64,000 nt of DNA from Candidatus Hungatella pullicola (GTDB lineage Bacteria; Bacillota; Clostridia; Lachnospirales; Lachnospiraceae): contig DXFU01000040.1 of the NCBI GenBank assembly GCA_019114305.1, positions 1-64,000 of the forward strand, written 5' to 3'. The translations under genes and the position numbers were made by a program. Positions 7,787 to 17,418 of this stretch are shown here, piece by piece. Each line of letters begins with the position of its first letter. Within the stretch, counting starts at the first letter, position 1. The notes below the pieces were generated by a model. It did no database searches. It saw only the letters and a program-made list of their open reading frames with translations, and had not been told where the DNA came from.

Positions 7787-9526
7787 ATGAAGGTTGACTT
7801 GATTTTAAGAAATGGCTGGGTATTTCAGACTATCAGGCAGCGCTTCGAGAAAATGGATATCGCAGTAGCAGGGGAAAAGTTTTACGACATTTCCCCTGTT
7901 CTTCCATATGAGGCGGAATGTGAGGTGGACTGTGAGGGCAAGTATATCCTGCCTGGTCTTATTGATATTCATATGCATATTGAAAGTTCCATGACATATC
8001 CCCGGGAATTTTCCAGAACGGTGCTTCCTTTTGGGGTTACCACAGTTGTGGCGGATGCCCATGAAATGGCCAATGTGTTTGGAATGAAGGGAATTAAAAG
8101 CTTTATGGATCAGGAGACAGAACTGGATATTTTTTATGGAATTCCATCCAGCGTTCCATCCACCAGCCCGACTCTGGAAACTTCAGGAGGAATGATTGGG
8201 GAGGCAGAGGTAAAGGAGCTTTTAAAGGATCCCAGGATTCTTTGTCTGGGAGAGGTGATGAATTATAAAGACCTGATCTCTCCGGATAAGACCCTGATTC
8301 AAAGAATTATTGACTGCTGTGAGGAAAACACCAGACCTGTCAGACTGGAAGGACATTGCCCGGCTCTTACGGGAGCAGCTTTGTCTGCTTTTATTCGGGC
8401 CGGTGTAGATGCAGATCATACTCAGCAGACCGCGGAATCGGTTGTGGAGAAATCGGACAAAGGGATGTTTCTGGAACTGCAGGCAAAATCTCTTACCAGA
8501 GAGGTGATAGAGGCAGTGGAAGCCCACAGTCTGTATGAGAATGTGGCTCTGGTGACAGATGATACTATGCCGGATCATTTGGCCGATGGGCAGCTGAACC
8601 GAATTGTCCGGCTGGCCGTAAAGGAGGGAATGCCTGTGGAAAAAGCTGTTTACTGCAGTACCTATACTCCGGCCAGACGGATGCAGCTGTATGACAGGGG
8701 GATGATTGCTCCCGGCAAGATCGCTGATCTGGCTGTTTACGATAATCTGGAAGAATTTTCTCCAGTGGCAGTTTATAAATCCGGAAAGAGATATAGGCCG
8801 GAAGATCATCTTTACATAGAAGATGAGGCCGGCAGTCTGTTCCCTGAAGAATTCAGAAAAACTCTGTTCTGCAGGGAGGCAAGGGAAGAGGATTTTACAA
8901 TTGTCTGTGAGGAAAAAAAATCCGGACGCACACACTGGCAGGGAAAAGCGCTGGTTCATGTAATGGAGGTACAGACTTTCGGAACCAGAATGGTTCACAA
9001 AAAAAGATGGGTTCCTGTAAAAGATGGAGTTCTTTGCTGGCAGGAGGAAGGCCTTTGTCTGGCTGTTGTCTATGAGCGGTATGGAAAAACAGGAAGTCTT
9101 TCTTTTGGACTGATTGACAAAGCTTTTTCCCGAAGAGGCGCGGTGGCTACCACCTGGTCTCATGACAGCCATAACCTTTTGGTAATAGGAAACTCGCCTG
9201 AGGACATGGCAATGGCTCAGAGAGAAGTCCTGTATATGCAGGGGGGCTATGGGGTTGCCTCTCAGGGAAAGATAACAGCCAAAGCACCGCTGCCCATTGG
9301 GGGAATTGTTTCTGACCAGCCTATATCACGCCTTGCCGAAGAGCTTAAAGAGGTGCGCAGGGAAATTGAGACTTTGGGATATGTGAACAGCAATGTGATT
9401 ATGTCCATATCTACCATAGGGCTTTTGGTGTCTCCGGAATTAAAGCTCAGTGATAAGGGATTGGTGGATGTAATGTCCCAGGAGATTCTTCCTTTGGTGG
9501 AGGAAACCGCGGACCAGCAGGCCTGA
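7787..9526 (+). CDS. ade: Adenine deaminase
   Basis: This is a 579-aa amidohydrolase-superfamily enzyme that converts adenine to hypoxanthine and ammonia. Diagnostic stretches of the bacterial Ade family are the metal site HMHIESSM (~62), ADAHEM, GEVMN, EGHCPALTG, TDDTMPDHL and, in the C-terminal domain, TTWSHDSHN, IGGIVSD and the ending SPELKLSDKGLVD. The length is normal. It starts 16 bp after the binding-protein gene behind ACAGGAG, so it is co-transcribed with the importer. The placement implies that the imported compound, or a product of it, is adenine or a related 6-aminopurine. Confidence 0.94.
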   Translation: MKVDLILRNGWVFQTIRQRFEKMDIAVAGEKFYDISPVLPYEAECEVDCEGKYILPGLIDIHMHIESSMTYPREFSRTVLPFGVTTVVADAHEMANVFGMKGIKSFMDQETELDIFYGIPSSVPSTSPTLETSGGMIGEAEVKELLKDPRILCLGEVMNYKDLISPDKTLIQRIIDCCEENTRPVRLEGHCPALTGAALSAFIRAGVDADHTQQTAESVVEKSDKGMFLELQAKSLTREVIEAVEAHSLYENVALVTDDTMPDHLADGQLNRIVRLAVKEGMPVEKAVYCSTYTPARRMQLYDRGMIAPGKIADLAVYDNLEEFSPVAVYKSGKRYRPEDHLYIEDEAGSLFPEEFRKTLFCREAREEDFTIVCEEKKSGRTHWQGKALVHVMEVQTFGTRMVHKKRWVPVKDGVLCWQEEGLCLAVVYERYGKTGSLSFGLIDKAFSRRGAVATTWSHDSHNLLVIGNSPEDMAMAQREVLYMQGGYGVASQGKITAKAPLPIGGIVSDQPISRLAEELKEVRREIETLGYVNSNVIMSISTIGLLVSPELKLSDKGLVDVMSQEILPLVEETADQQA

Positions 9527-9563
9527 GGCTTGTACCATAAAGTTTGAAAAGGTGGATAAATCA

Positions 9564-10904
9564 GTGAGAACAGTAATAATCAATGCAGCTGTAGTAACAA
9601 TGAACGAAAAAAGAGATATATTTTCTCCGGGATTTGTGCTGTGGGAGGCTGATAAGATTGTAAAAGCCGGTTCTATGGAAGAGTGGGATCCAGAACTTCT
9701 GGCAAAAGAGGAAATACAGGTGATTGATGGAAAGGGAGGCATCTTGATACCCGGAATGGTTAACACCCATACCCATATGGGAATGATTCCCTTCCGGGGA
9801 TTGGGAGATGACTGTCCGGATCGTCTGAGAGTTTTTCTCCTTCCAATGGAGCAGGAGGCAATGGATGGAGAGCTGGTTTATTTGTCTTCCAGGTACGCAG
9901 CGGCAGAAATGATTCTTGGAGGAGTAACATGCGCCCTGGATATGTATTACTTTGAGGAAGAGGCAGCCAGAGCCATGGATGATATGGGAATGAGGGGGAT
10001 TGCAGGCCAGACCCTAATGGATGAGGGAGCCTGTGATTTTGACAGCCCGTGGAAGGCTTTGAATTATACACGGGATTTAATGGAAAAGTACAAAGGCCAT
10101 CCCAGAATTTCCATATGTGCCTCTCCCCATGGAACTACTACCTGCAGCAGCAGTATATTAAAAGCTGCTTTTCAGCTGGACAGAGAATGGAAGGTTCCCT
10201 TTACGCTTCACACCGCAGAAATGGATTACGAGATGAAATACTTTAGGGAAGAGCTTCACACCACCCCTGCTGCCTATCTTCAGTCCATAGGAGTGGTGGG
10301 AGAGGGAACTATAGGGGCGCACTGTATTCATATGTCAGAGGAGGATCTTGATCTCTGGAAAAAGCATGGAGCGTCGGTATCCCACTGTATCGGTTCCAAT
10401 ACAAAGGCAGCCAAAGGCGTGGCTCCCGTATCGGGTATGCTTAACCGTTCTATTCCTGTGGGCCTTGGAACAGATGGTCCGGCCAGTGGCAATACATTGG
10501 ATCTGTTTACCCAGATGAAGCTGTGTGCTGATTTCCATAAGAAGGAGACAAAAGACAGAAGCGCGTTTCCTGCGGAGAGAATTGTCTCCATGGCTACGAT
10601 TTTGGGGGCAAAGACTTTGGGACTGGATGACAGGATCGGTTCGATTGAGAAAGGAAAGCAGGCAGATCTGGTTTTAGTGGAAACAGATTCTGTTAATATG
10701 TTTCCCGTATATGATCCCTATTCCGCCTTGGTTTACAGCGCCAACCCATCAAATGTAGAACAGGTGTATGTAGACGGAACATGTCTGGTAAAGGACAAAA
10801 AGCTGACACAGTGGAGCTTGAAGGAGCTGCGGGAAAGCCTGGAAAAAAAGATGAAGACCACTGCCTTTTCCAGGGAAAAATGGCTGACGAAAATAAATGA
10901 ATAA
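9564..10904 (+). CDS. Amidohydrolase of the TRZ/ATZ group, MTA/SAH-deaminase-like
   Basis: This protein is about 446 aa with a GTG start at 9564, chosen because AAAAGGTGG ends 8-9 bases before it. A GTG at 9552 would overlap that site. Metal-binding motifs are NTHTHMG (~66), LHTAEMDYE, IGAHCIHMSEEDL and GTDGPASGNTLDLFTQM. The last is characteristic of 5'-methylthioadenosine/S-adenosylhomocysteine deaminases and of SsnA/guanine-deaminase relatives. It would deaminate an adenosine-like, guanine-like or other amino-heterocycle. It is the last gene of the operon and is followed by a strong terminator. The exact substrate cannot be told from sequence. Confidence 0.85.
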   Translation: MRTVIINAAVVTMNEKRDIFSPGFVLWEADKIVKAGSMEEWDPELLAKEEIQVIDGKGGILIPGMVNTHTHMGMIPFRGLGDDCPDRLRVFLLPMEQEAMDGELVYLSSRYAAAEMILGGVTCALDMYYFEEEAARAMDDMGMRGIAGQTLMDEGACDFDSPWKALNYTRDLMEKYKGHPRISICASPHGTTTCSSSILKAAFQLDREWKVPFTLHTAEMDYEMKYFREELHTTPAAYLQSIGVVGEGTIGAHCIHMSEEDLDLWKKHGASVSHCIGSNTKAAKGVAPVSGMLNRSIPVGLGTDGPASGNTLDLFTQMKLCADFHKKETKDRSAFPAERIVSMATILGAKTLGLDDRIGSIEKGKQADLVLVETDSVNMFPVYDPYSALVYSANPSNVEQVYVDGTCLVKDKKLTQWSLKELRESLEKKMKTTAFSREKWLTKINE

Positions 10905-10916
10905 GAAGATGTACTT

Positions 10917-10947
10917 AAGAATCCTGCCAAGCGGGATTCTTTTTTTC
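10917..10947 (+). terminator. Rho-independent terminator of the importer/deaminase operon
   Basis: Perfect arms AAGAATCC (10917-10924) and GGATTCTT (10934-10941), extended inward by T·G and G-C, precede a run of seven T. Confidence 0.93.
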
Positions 10948-10991
10948 ACTCAGAATCAGGTTCCCTGTGCAATATAAGAATTTTGTGGAAG

Positions 10992-11053
10992 ACACACTTT
11001 CTTTCTTCCTGTATCCCCAAAGACTTCTGTTCAAAAGAAAAGTGTGTTATACT
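10992..11053 (+). promoter_or_regulatory. Inverted repeat and probable promoter before the Gfo/Idh/MocA gene
   Basis: ACACACTTT (10992-11000) and AAAGTGTGT (11039-11047) are perfect inverted copies 38 bp apart. The second abuts a -10-like TATACT (11048-11053); the matching -35 (TTCTGT, 11025-11030) is weak. The paired sites could be operator half-sites bound by a looping or multimeric regulator. No nearby regulator gene is an obvious partner. Confidence 0.4.
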
Positions 11054-11097
11054 TTCTGCTGGGGAAATGAAAAGCAGAATCAGGAGGAGAGCAAACC

Positions 11098-12078
11098 ATG
11101 AAATGGGGAATACTTGGAACCGGAAGCATTGCCGGTAAATTTGCAGATACTGTAAATCATATGAGGCAGGAAGGGGAGACTTTGGTATGTGTGGGATCAA
11201 GAAAACTGGAAACAGCCAGAGCATTTGCGGATCAATGGGGAATTGCTGAGGCCTGCGGTTCCTATGAGGATTTGGCGGCCAATGCCCAGGCAGAGGCAGT
11301 CTATATTGCGACTCCAAACAGCCTGCACTATGAAAATGTAAGACTGTGCCTGGAAGCAGGAAAGCATGTCCTATGTGAAAAGCCGTTTACCATAAACGAA
11401 AAACAGGCAGGGCAGCTGTACCAGCTGGCAGAGGAAAAAGGGCTTTTTCTGATGGAGGCCTTCTGGATCCGATTCCTTCCAATCTATGAGAAGCTGCTGG
11501 AGATGATCCGCCAGGGACAATTGGGGCGGATTCAATGTGCCAGAAGCGACTACGGCTTTATAGCGCAGGGAGCCAGGAAGGACAGAAAGTTTAATTCTGA
11601 TCTGGGAGGCGGCGCTCTTTTGGATATTGGTGTTTATAATATTGGTTTTATGCATATGATTACAGGAGAAGAGCCGGAGTTCTTTGATTCGTCCTGTCAT
11701 ATCAATGAATACGGAACGGATGATTACAGCACAATTTTGATGAAATATCCCAGCGGCTGTACAGCAGCCATTTCTACCTCCATTGGAATGGAAATGCCCA
11801 GACGTGCCGCTGTATTCGGCACAAAGGGAATGGTGGAATTGGAAGATTTTCAGAAAGCGGAAACTATGACAGTGAAGATTTATGGGGAAGAGGAATATCA
11901 GGTTTCCCTCCCCTTTGACATCAACGGATTTGAGTATCAGATTCGGGAGGCGTCGAAGTGTGTGGCTGGCGGACACTGTTTTTCTAAAGTGTGGACACCA
12001 AACGACTGTGTTGGAGTGATGAAATTTATGGAGAATGTGAGAAAATCCTGGGGGATGAAATTCGCCTTTGAGGAATGA
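11098..12078 (+). CDS. Gfo/Idh/MocA-family NAD(P)-dependent oxidoreductase
   Basis: This is a 326-aa protein of normal family length. The N-terminal Rossmann fold has the [10 protein letters not shown] dinucleotide loop (from ~7), and the family hallmark CEKPF follows (~95). The C-terminal alpha/beta domain carries [13 protein letters not shown], where D is near the substrate site. The family oxidises or epimerises sugars, inositols and related diols. It is isolated from the upstream operon by a terminator and followed 32 bp later by deoB. The two may share a transcript, which would fit a sugar-related role. The substrate is unknown. Confidence 0.88.
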   Translation: MKWGILGTGSIAGKFADTVNHMRQEGETLVCVGSRKLETARAFADQWGIAEACGSYEDLAANAQAEAVYIATPNSLHYENVRLCLEAGKHVLCEKPFTINEKQAGQLYQLAEEKGLFLMEAFWIRFLPIYEKLLEMIRQGQLGRIQCARSDYGFIAQGARKDRKFNSDLGGGALLDIGVYNIGFMHMITGEEPEFFDSSCHINEYGTDDYSTILMKYPSGCTAAISTSIGMEMPRRAAVFGTKGMVELEDFQKAETMTVKIYGEEEYQVSLPFDINGFEYQIREASKCVAGGHCFSKVWTPNDCVGVMKFMENVRKSWGMKFAFEE

Positions 12079-12110
12079 AACACATTAAACAGATCAGAAG
12101 AGGAGATAAG

Positions 12111-13304
12111 ATGGAACGATTTAAAAGAGTATTTGTAATAGTGATTGATTCCTTTGGAATCGGAGCTATGCCCAACGCCGGAGAGTATGGGGATGAAGGC
12201 TGCGATACCTTAGGACATATTGACGGAAGTGTGGAGCACTTTCATGTACCAAACCTGGAAAAGATGGGATTGGCTAATCTTCATCCGGGGCTACGTCATA
12301 TAAAAGAGACCCGGAATCCTCTGGGTTACCAGGCCAGACTGTTTGAGGCCAGTGTGGGAAAAGATACTATGACAGGTCATTGGGAGATGATGGGACTTTA
12401 TATAACCAAGCCGTTCAAAACCTTTACGGAACACGGATTTCCCCAAGAACTGCTGGATGAACTGAGCAAAAGGACAGGACATAAGATTATCGGAAACAAA
12501 TCCGCCAGCGGAACAGAAATTTTAGACGAGCTGGCGGAACAGGAAATCGCAACGGGGGATATGATTGTTTACACTTCTGCTGATTCGGTGCTTCAGATCT
12601 GCGGAAATGAAGAAACTTTCGGTTTGGATGAGCTGTACCGCTGCTGTGAAATTGCCAGAGAACTGACAATGAAAGACGAGTGGAAGGTTGGAAGAGTCAT
12701 TGCCAGACCTTATATAGGAAGAAAAAAGGGAGAGTTTAAGAGAACTGCCAACCGCCATGATTATGCCCTTAAGCCTTACGGGAGAACATGTCTGGATGGG
12801 TTAAAGACCCAGGGACTGGATGTAATCAGTGTGGGAAAAATCAGGGATATTTTTGACGGAGAAGGGATCACAGAAGCTTATAAGTCTGTCAGCAGCGTTC
12901 ATGGAATGGAGCAGACCATTGAACTGCAGAACAAGGATTTCCACGGCCTTTGTTTCACCAATCTGGTGGATTTTGACGCGTTATGGGGACACAGAAGAAA
13001 TCCTGAGGGATACGGGCAGGAATTGGAGCGTTTTGATGAGAAACTGGGACAATTCCTTGAAAATATGAGGGAGGATGACTTGGTTATGATTACGGCGGAT
13101 CACGGCAATGATCCTACCTTTAAGGGAACAGACCATACAAAGGAGATGGTGCCTTTGCTGGCTTATTCCCCATCAATGAAAGGATTTGGCCGCCTGAAGG
13201 ATCAGGACAGTTTTGCTGTTGTAGGAGCGACGGTAGCGGACAATTTCCAGGTAAAGATGCCGGAGGGAACCATCGGCTCCAGTCTGTTAAAGGAGATAAA
13301 ATAG
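12111..13304 (+). CDS. deoB: Phosphopentomutase
   Basis: This is a 397-aa enzyme that interconverts ribose-1-phosphate (or deoxyribose-1-phosphate) and the 5-phosphate, linking nucleoside breakdown to the pentose phosphate pathway. The start at 12111 is set by AGAGGAGATAAG. An ATG at 12075 overlaps the previous gene and lacks a site. Alkaline-phosphatase-superfamily motifs are [13 protein letters not shown] (first metal ligand), [11 protein letters not shown] (~85, phospho-threonine) and [17 protein letters not shown] (~327, metal ligands). The nucleoside-hydrolase cassette downstream would not feed it directly, since hydrolases release free ribose. A phosphorylase elsewhere is presumably the supplier. 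Confidence 0.95.
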   Translation: MERFKRVFVIVIDSFGIGAMPNAGEYGDEGCDTLGHIDGSVEHFHVPNLEKMGLANLHPGLRHIKETRNPLGYQARLFEASVGKDTMTGHWEMMGLYITKPFKTFTEHGFPQELLDELSKRTGHKIIGNKSASGTEILDELAEQEIATGDMIVYTSADSVLQICGNEETFGLDELYRCCEIARELTMKDEWKVGRVIARPYIGRKKGEFKRTANRHDYALKPYGRTCLDGLKTQGLDVISVGKIRDIFDGEGITEAYKSVSSVHGMEQTIELQNKDFHGLCFTNLVDFDALWGHRRNPEGYGQELERFDEKLGQFLENMREDDLVMITADHGNDPTFKGTDHTKEMVPLLAYSPSMKGFGRLKDQDSFAVVGATVADNFQVKMPEGTIGSSLLKEIK

Positions 13305-13318
13305 CAAGGAGAATCAAA

Positions 13319-13771
13319 ATGAAGGAAATAGAGCCATATATCAGAGTCACACAGTACCATGAGACCGATCAGATGGGGATTATTAACCATGTGAATTACA
13401 TTCGCTGGATGGAGGAGGCCAGGGTGGATTACCTGGAAAAAATTGGATTTGGATATGAAAAAGCAGTGGAAGCAGGAATTGATTTCGCCCTTCTTGGAAT
13501 CCAGTGCCGCTATAAGGCTATGACCCGTTTTCGGGAGAGGGTGAAAATCTATGTTTTTGTCAAAAAGATCAGTCCTATGAGAATTACCGTAGGTTATGAG
13601 ATGATTGGAGAAAATGACGGGAAAGTACGCTTTACAGCGGAAAGCGAACACTGTTACTATTCATCCGTGAAAAACAGGCCGGTGCGGCTGGACAGAGAGC
13701 TGCCGAAGCTCTATGAGAAATTGCTGGCATATTGTGAAGAAGCAGAAATCCGCCAGGGCCGTGCAGAATAG
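13319..13771 (+). CDS. Acyl-CoA thioesterase of the YbgC/4-hydroxybenzoyl-CoA thioesterase type
   Basis: This is a 150-aa single-domain hotdog-fold protein. The family motif is HETDQMGIINHVNYIRWMEEAR (from about residue 14), with the catalytic Asp in ETDQMG and the following His/Asn. It starts 14 bp after deoB behind CAAGGAG, so it is probably co-transcribed. It hydrolyses some acyl-CoA thioester in the cytoplasm. The link to deoB looks positional rather than functional. Confidence 0.88.
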   Translation: MKEIEPYIRVTQYHETDQMGIINHVNYIRWMEEARVDYLEKIGFGYEKAVEAGIDFALLGIQCRYKAMTRFRERVKIYVFVKKISPMRITVGYEMIGENDGKVRFTAESEHCYYSSVKNRPVRLDRELPKLYEKLLAYCEEAEIRQGRAE

Positions 13772-13949
13772 AAGATCAAAGGTATTCCACCGCCGAATAT
13801 TTTCCACAGTGCCCATAGGAAACAGGTCATTTTGCGAAAAATTTACGTAAAGTTTATATTCATCTGATAGATAATTATATCCCGTCAAGATATGATAAAA
13901 GGTAAACTACGGCTGGATTGCCAGTGAGAAACAGGAGGCAGAAGAACAG

Positions 13950-15563
13950 GTGCGCTTGTTCGAAGAACAGATGAATGCATTGATTTTGGATGAAGATACC
14001 GCAGAAGTAAGAAGACTGGTAAAGAAGACAGATTGGGAAAAATCAGGAATTATCCGGACATTTACTGCTTACAGCATAGAAAAGGCAGAAGAAGTCCTGA
14101 AAACAGAGGAGATCGCTGTTTTCATCTGCGGTTTAACTCTGAATAAGAAAGAAACGCTGACTATGCTGTCAAGAATCAGGGAGAAAATGCCTTATCTGGG
14201 CATTATTGTTCTGGGTACAATTACAGAACCTGATGTATTTCGCTCTATGCTGAAGCTTCGGATTTCTGACTGTCTGGAAAAGCCTGTCAATGATAAGGAA
14301 TTGGAACAGGACATTAAGAGAATGATTGACAGGGCTGATCTGAGACAGAAAGATGAAGAAGAAAGACGTTATGGAAAATATTGGAAAAAGAATTACATTC
14401 TGATTCAGGAAGTTTTCTGGAAAAATTTATGTCTGGGCCGGATACCGGGAGGCCCTGAGGAAATTGAAGCTGCCGCGGCTCACGTAAATGCGCCTTTGGA
14501 TAAGGACCGACGGTACCGCATGATTTTGATTACTCTTAAGAATGAAGGGGAAATGGAGCAGGCTTGGGGAGACAATCTGTGTCAGGTGGCGGTACAGAAT
14601 CTGGCCAGAGCCATAAGTAAAAAGTCAGGAAGAAGCAGCAAAGCAATTGTAATTTATACCAGAGTGGTGCTGATTGCAGATGAAGACGAATTTGAGATGG
14701 AAGAAGAAAAATGCATGAAGCTTGCTCAGGCTTGTGAGAAGGAGCTGGGGGCAAAGATTTTGTGCTATCTCAGCGATGATATTTTCTGTGAGGAATTCGG
14801 AAATACATACAGCCGCCTTTTGGAATACAGCAAGGATGACATACTCCAGCAGAAAGTTGTCACATGGGTCAAAGAAAAGAAAGAGCCGGGAAATGAAAAA
14901 ATTATCATACCGGAACAGTGGGGAGACCTTTTATACAGCAGGCAGGTGGAACAGCTGGTAACCCAGGTGAGGTTTTTCCTTGTAGCACTGACAAAAAGCG
15001 GTGTATTAAATGAGAAGAAGTTCCGAATTTTTCAGCAGGATATGCTTCAGCTCTTTTTTACTCAGATGGAGAAAAAGGAGATGCGGGCTCACGAGCTGTA
15101 TGATAACCCTGAAATATACAGGCTGTATAAGCTGGCCATCTATTCCATAGACAGCATGTGCATCTGGGTGGAGAAGTGCGGTATGTATATTACGGGGCAG
15201 ATGGGCGAAGGGCCCAGCGGTCAGAAGCTTGTCGGTCAGATAAAGGATTATATCCGCGGCAATCTTAGAAACGAGATAACCATGGAGGAACTATCTCAGA
15301 TTACCCATTTGAATCCGGATTATATGACCCGTGTATTTAAAAGAGAAACCGGTATCAGCATAAAAAAGTATGTAATTAAAAAGAAAATGGAGCTGGCAAA
15401 GCAGCTGCTTCAGACAACGGAAGCATCGGTAAGCGAGATTGCTTTGGAAGTAGGATACGATAATTTTTCTTACTTTATAAAATTGTTTCAAAAACATTAT
15501 GGAATCACACCGAAACGTTTCCGTAAGAAAAATGGAAAGGTCGAAAATCTGCCGTTTTCTTAA
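13950..15563 (+). CDS. AraC-type transcriptional regulator with pseudo-receiver domain
   Basis: This protein is about 537 aa from GTG 13950, with AGGAGG 11 bases upstream; an in-frame ATG at 13971 is possible. Residues ~8-125 resemble a response-regulator receiver: acidic pair LILDED and conserved Lys in CLEKPV. The phosphoacceptor position reads VFICGLTLN where active receivers have Asp, so phosphorylation is unlikely. The central ~300 residues are not recognised. Residues ~436-534 are a complete AraC helix-turn-helix pair (ITMEELSQITHLNPDYMTRVF and VSEIALEVGYDNFSYF). The layout is like clostridial YesN-type regulators that control sugar ABC operons. Control of the cassette just downstream is inferred from position. 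Confidence 0.82.
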   Translation: MRLFEEQMNALILDEDTAEVRRLVKKTDWEKSGIIRTFTAYSIEKAEEVLKTEEIAVFICGLTLNKKETLTMLSRIREKMPYLGIIVLGTITEPDVFRSMLKLRISDCLEKPVNDKELEQDIKRMIDRADLRQKDEEERRYGKYWKKNYILIQEVFWKNLCLGRIPGGPEEIEAAAAHVNAPLDKDRRYRMILITLKNEGEMEQAWGDNLCQVAVQNLARAISKKSGRSSKAIVIYTRVVLIADEDEFEMEEEKCMKLAQACEKELGAKILCYLSDDIFCEEFGNTYSRLLEYSKDDILQQKVVTWVKEKKEPGNEKIIIPEQWGDLLYSRQVEQLVTQVRFFLVALTKSGVLNEKKFRIFQQDMLQLFFTQMEKKEMRAHELYDNPEIYRLYKLAIYSIDSMCIWVEKCGMYITGQMGEGPSGQKLVGQIKDYIRGNLRNEITMEELSQITHLNPDYMTRVFKRETGISIKKYVIKKKMELAKQLLQTTEASVSEIALEVGYDNFSYFIKLFQKHYGITPKRFRKKNGKVENLPFS

Positions 15564-15564
15564 C

Positions 15565-15612
15565 AAAAAGTGCTATTTTTAGAAGAAACACTCTAAAAAT
15601 AGCACTTTTTTT
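15565..15612 (+). terminator. Strong Rho-independent terminator after the AraC-type regulator
   Basis: A perfect 19-bp stem (15565-15583 with 15592-15610), core AGTGCTATTTTTAGA, has an 8-base loop AGAAACAC and ends in a run of seven T. Confidence 0.94.
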
Positions 15613-15731
15613 GTAAAATAACAGAATTTAACAGGTCGCAAAGGTTGTATATTCGGTCGGATAAATAAAAGAGAAAACGTATGGAGTTTCCTATAATAAG
15701 TTTCAGAAACAGAAAACTAGGAGGAATGAAT

Positions 15732-16538
15732 ATGAAAATCAGCCTGATTGTCAGCGACATTGACGGGACGCTGACCGCGCCCTCGGCAGATGTGGAAAAG
15801 GGCCTGAAGGACCTTGGGGAATGGATCAAAAAGGATTCTCTTCCTTTTACTTTAGCAAGTGGAAGGCCGCTGTTTCTTATGAAGGATCTGTGTCATAAAC
15901 TGGGAGTTACACTGCCTGTCATTGCCTGCAACGGCGCCTGCTCCTGGGAGCAGACGCAGGGGCATATCTGGAACCTATTTCTGAATCCGGCCGAGATGCG
16001 GGCAGCTCTGGAATTGGCAGATCAGCTGGGCATGGCCATTATCGTCAGTGACGGGGAACAGGATTGGGTATATCGTCAAAACGATTATATCAGGGCCCAT
16101 ATTGCCAAAGGTGAGAAATGGGAGGTTGTAAGACGTCCGCAGAATGAGGGAGAGTGGAACGATTACCAAATGCAAAAGCTTTTGATTATTGATCCCCAAA
16201 GTCCTGGAAAGATTGATCAGGTAATTGAAAAGATGAAGGAAAAGGAGGGAAATTACCAGATTGTCCGGTACGATGACCGGGGAATTGAGGTAATGCCGTT
16301 GGGCTGTACCAAGGGAACTGGGGTTGCCAGGCTCGCAGGGTATTTAGGCGTGCCCCTGGAAGAGGTTCTGGTTTTAGGTGATAATGCCAATGATATGGAA
16401 ATGTTTCAAGAAGCTGGTTGCTGCGCGGCAGTAGGAAACGCTGTTGACCTGCTGAAGGAAAAAGCAGATTATGTGAGCGAAAAAAACTGGGTTTACGGAG
16501 TCATTGACGCTTTGAAGCATTTCTCCATAGGAGAATGA
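15732..16538 (+). CDS. HAD-superfamily phosphatase, Cof/YidA type
   Basis: This is a 268-aa protein starting at ATG 15732, set by AGGAGG 7 bases upstream; an ATG at 15726 is less well placed. Motif I is SDIDGTLTAP (nucleophile Asp near residue 9). Motif II is TLASGRP. A cap domain occupies the middle. Motif IV, LVLGDNANDMEMF, is at about 212-224, after the GCTKGTGVARL lysine motif. These are all the hallmarks of Cof-like sugar-phosphate or nucleotide phosphatases. It is the first gene of the cassette, 1 bp from the permease gene, so it probably dephosphorylates an intermediate or overflow product of that pathway. Confidence 0.87.
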   Translation: MKISLIVSDIDGTLTAPSADVEKGLKDLGEWIKKDSLPFTLASGRPLFLMKDLCHKLGVTLPVIACNGACSWEQTQGHIWNLFLNPAEMRAALELADQLGMAIIVSDGEQDWVYRQNDYIRAHIAKGEKWEVVRRPQNEGEWNDYQMQKLLIIDPQSPGKIDQVIEKMKEKEGNYQIVRYDDRGIEVMPLGCTKGTGVARLAGYLGVPLEEVLVLGDNANDMEMFQEAGCCAAVGNAVDLLKEKADYVSEKNWVYGVIDALKHFSIGE

Positions 16539-16539
16539 T

Positions 16540-17418
16540 ATGAATATGAAAAGAAAAAAATTCTGGATAAAAAAGATTGAGCCATATTGCTGGATGGCTC
16601 CCGCGTTTCTTATCTTTGCTGTTTTTACATTTATACCGTTTATTCAGACCATTTACAAAAGTTTGTTTATTGTAGATTCCTTTGGAAATCTGAGACAGTT
16701 TGTAGGCCTAGAAAATTACAGTTATATTTTTGCAGATGAGGTGTTTTTAAAGGCCATTAGAAATACCTTATGGTATGTTGTCCTTACCGTTCCCATTTCA
16801 AAGATTTTGGGAATGCTGCTGGCTTTGCTGGCCAACAAAAGGAGAAAAACTTCTTTTCTGTATGAAACCTCTTTTGCAGTTCCTATGGCCATGGCCTCTT
16901 CTGTGACCGCTATGATTTTCCAGCTTCTTTATGTGCCCTCTTTGGGATTTATCAATGGATTTTTTGGACTGGATGTTCAATGGCTTAATGATCCTGATAT
17001 AGCCATGGTTTCCATAGCAATCATACAGATATGGCTTTCTACAGGTTATGCTTTTATTTTTATGCTCTCCGCCGTAAGAAGTGTTCCCGATGATGTAGTG
17101 GAAAGCGCCCGTCTGGATGGAGCCGGTCCTGTGCGGATGCTTCTTAATATTTATCTGCCTCTGACTACACCAACCCTTTTCTATCTGATTATTACAGATA
17201 TCACATACAGTATGATGATGATGAGTTTGGTAAGCGTATTAACAGACGGAGGCCCCAACAATTCTACAACTACGATTATTCATTACATCTATAAGCAGAT
17301 TGTTTCAGCAGGTAATTATACCAATGCCAATCCGGCGGCGATTGTGGCTTTTGTTATGACTCTCATTGCCACGCTGTTGGGATTTTTATGGGAGAAGAAA
17401 GGAGTGCATTATCAATAA
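16540..17418 (+). CDS. Carbohydrate ABC transporter permease, UgpA/MalF type
   Basis: This is a 292-aa membrane protein with six predicted spans. The EAA loop has the sugar-transporter form ESARLDGAGPVRMLLNIYLP at about residue 188. The ribosome site ATAGGAG lies in the end of the HAD gene. The stop codon overlaps the start of the next permease (TAATG), so translation is coupled. It belongs to the CUT1 class, which imports oligosaccharides, glycerol-phosphate-type compounds or glycosides. No cognate ATPase gene is in the cluster; CUT1 systems in Firmicutes commonly share an MsmK-type ATPase encoded elsewhere. Confidence 0.9.
   Translation: MNMKRKKFWIKKIEPYCWMAPAFLIFAVFTFIPFIQTIYKSLFIVDSFGNLRQFVGLENYSYIFADEVFLKAIRNTLWYVVLTVPISKILGMLLALLANKRRKTSFLYETSFAVPMAMASSVTAMIFQLLYVPSLGFINGFFGLDVQWLNDPDIAMVSIAIIQIWLSTGYAFIFMLSAVRSVPDDVVESARLDGAGPVRMLLNIYLPLTTPTLFYLIITDITYSMMMMSLVSVLTDGGPNNSTTTIIHYIYKQIVSAGNYTNANPAAIVAFVMTLIATLLGFLWEKKGVHYQ

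Noticed and set aside
8222..9172. Open frame of 316 codons on the minus strand
   Set aside because: Antisense to adenine deaminase; no recognisable domain.
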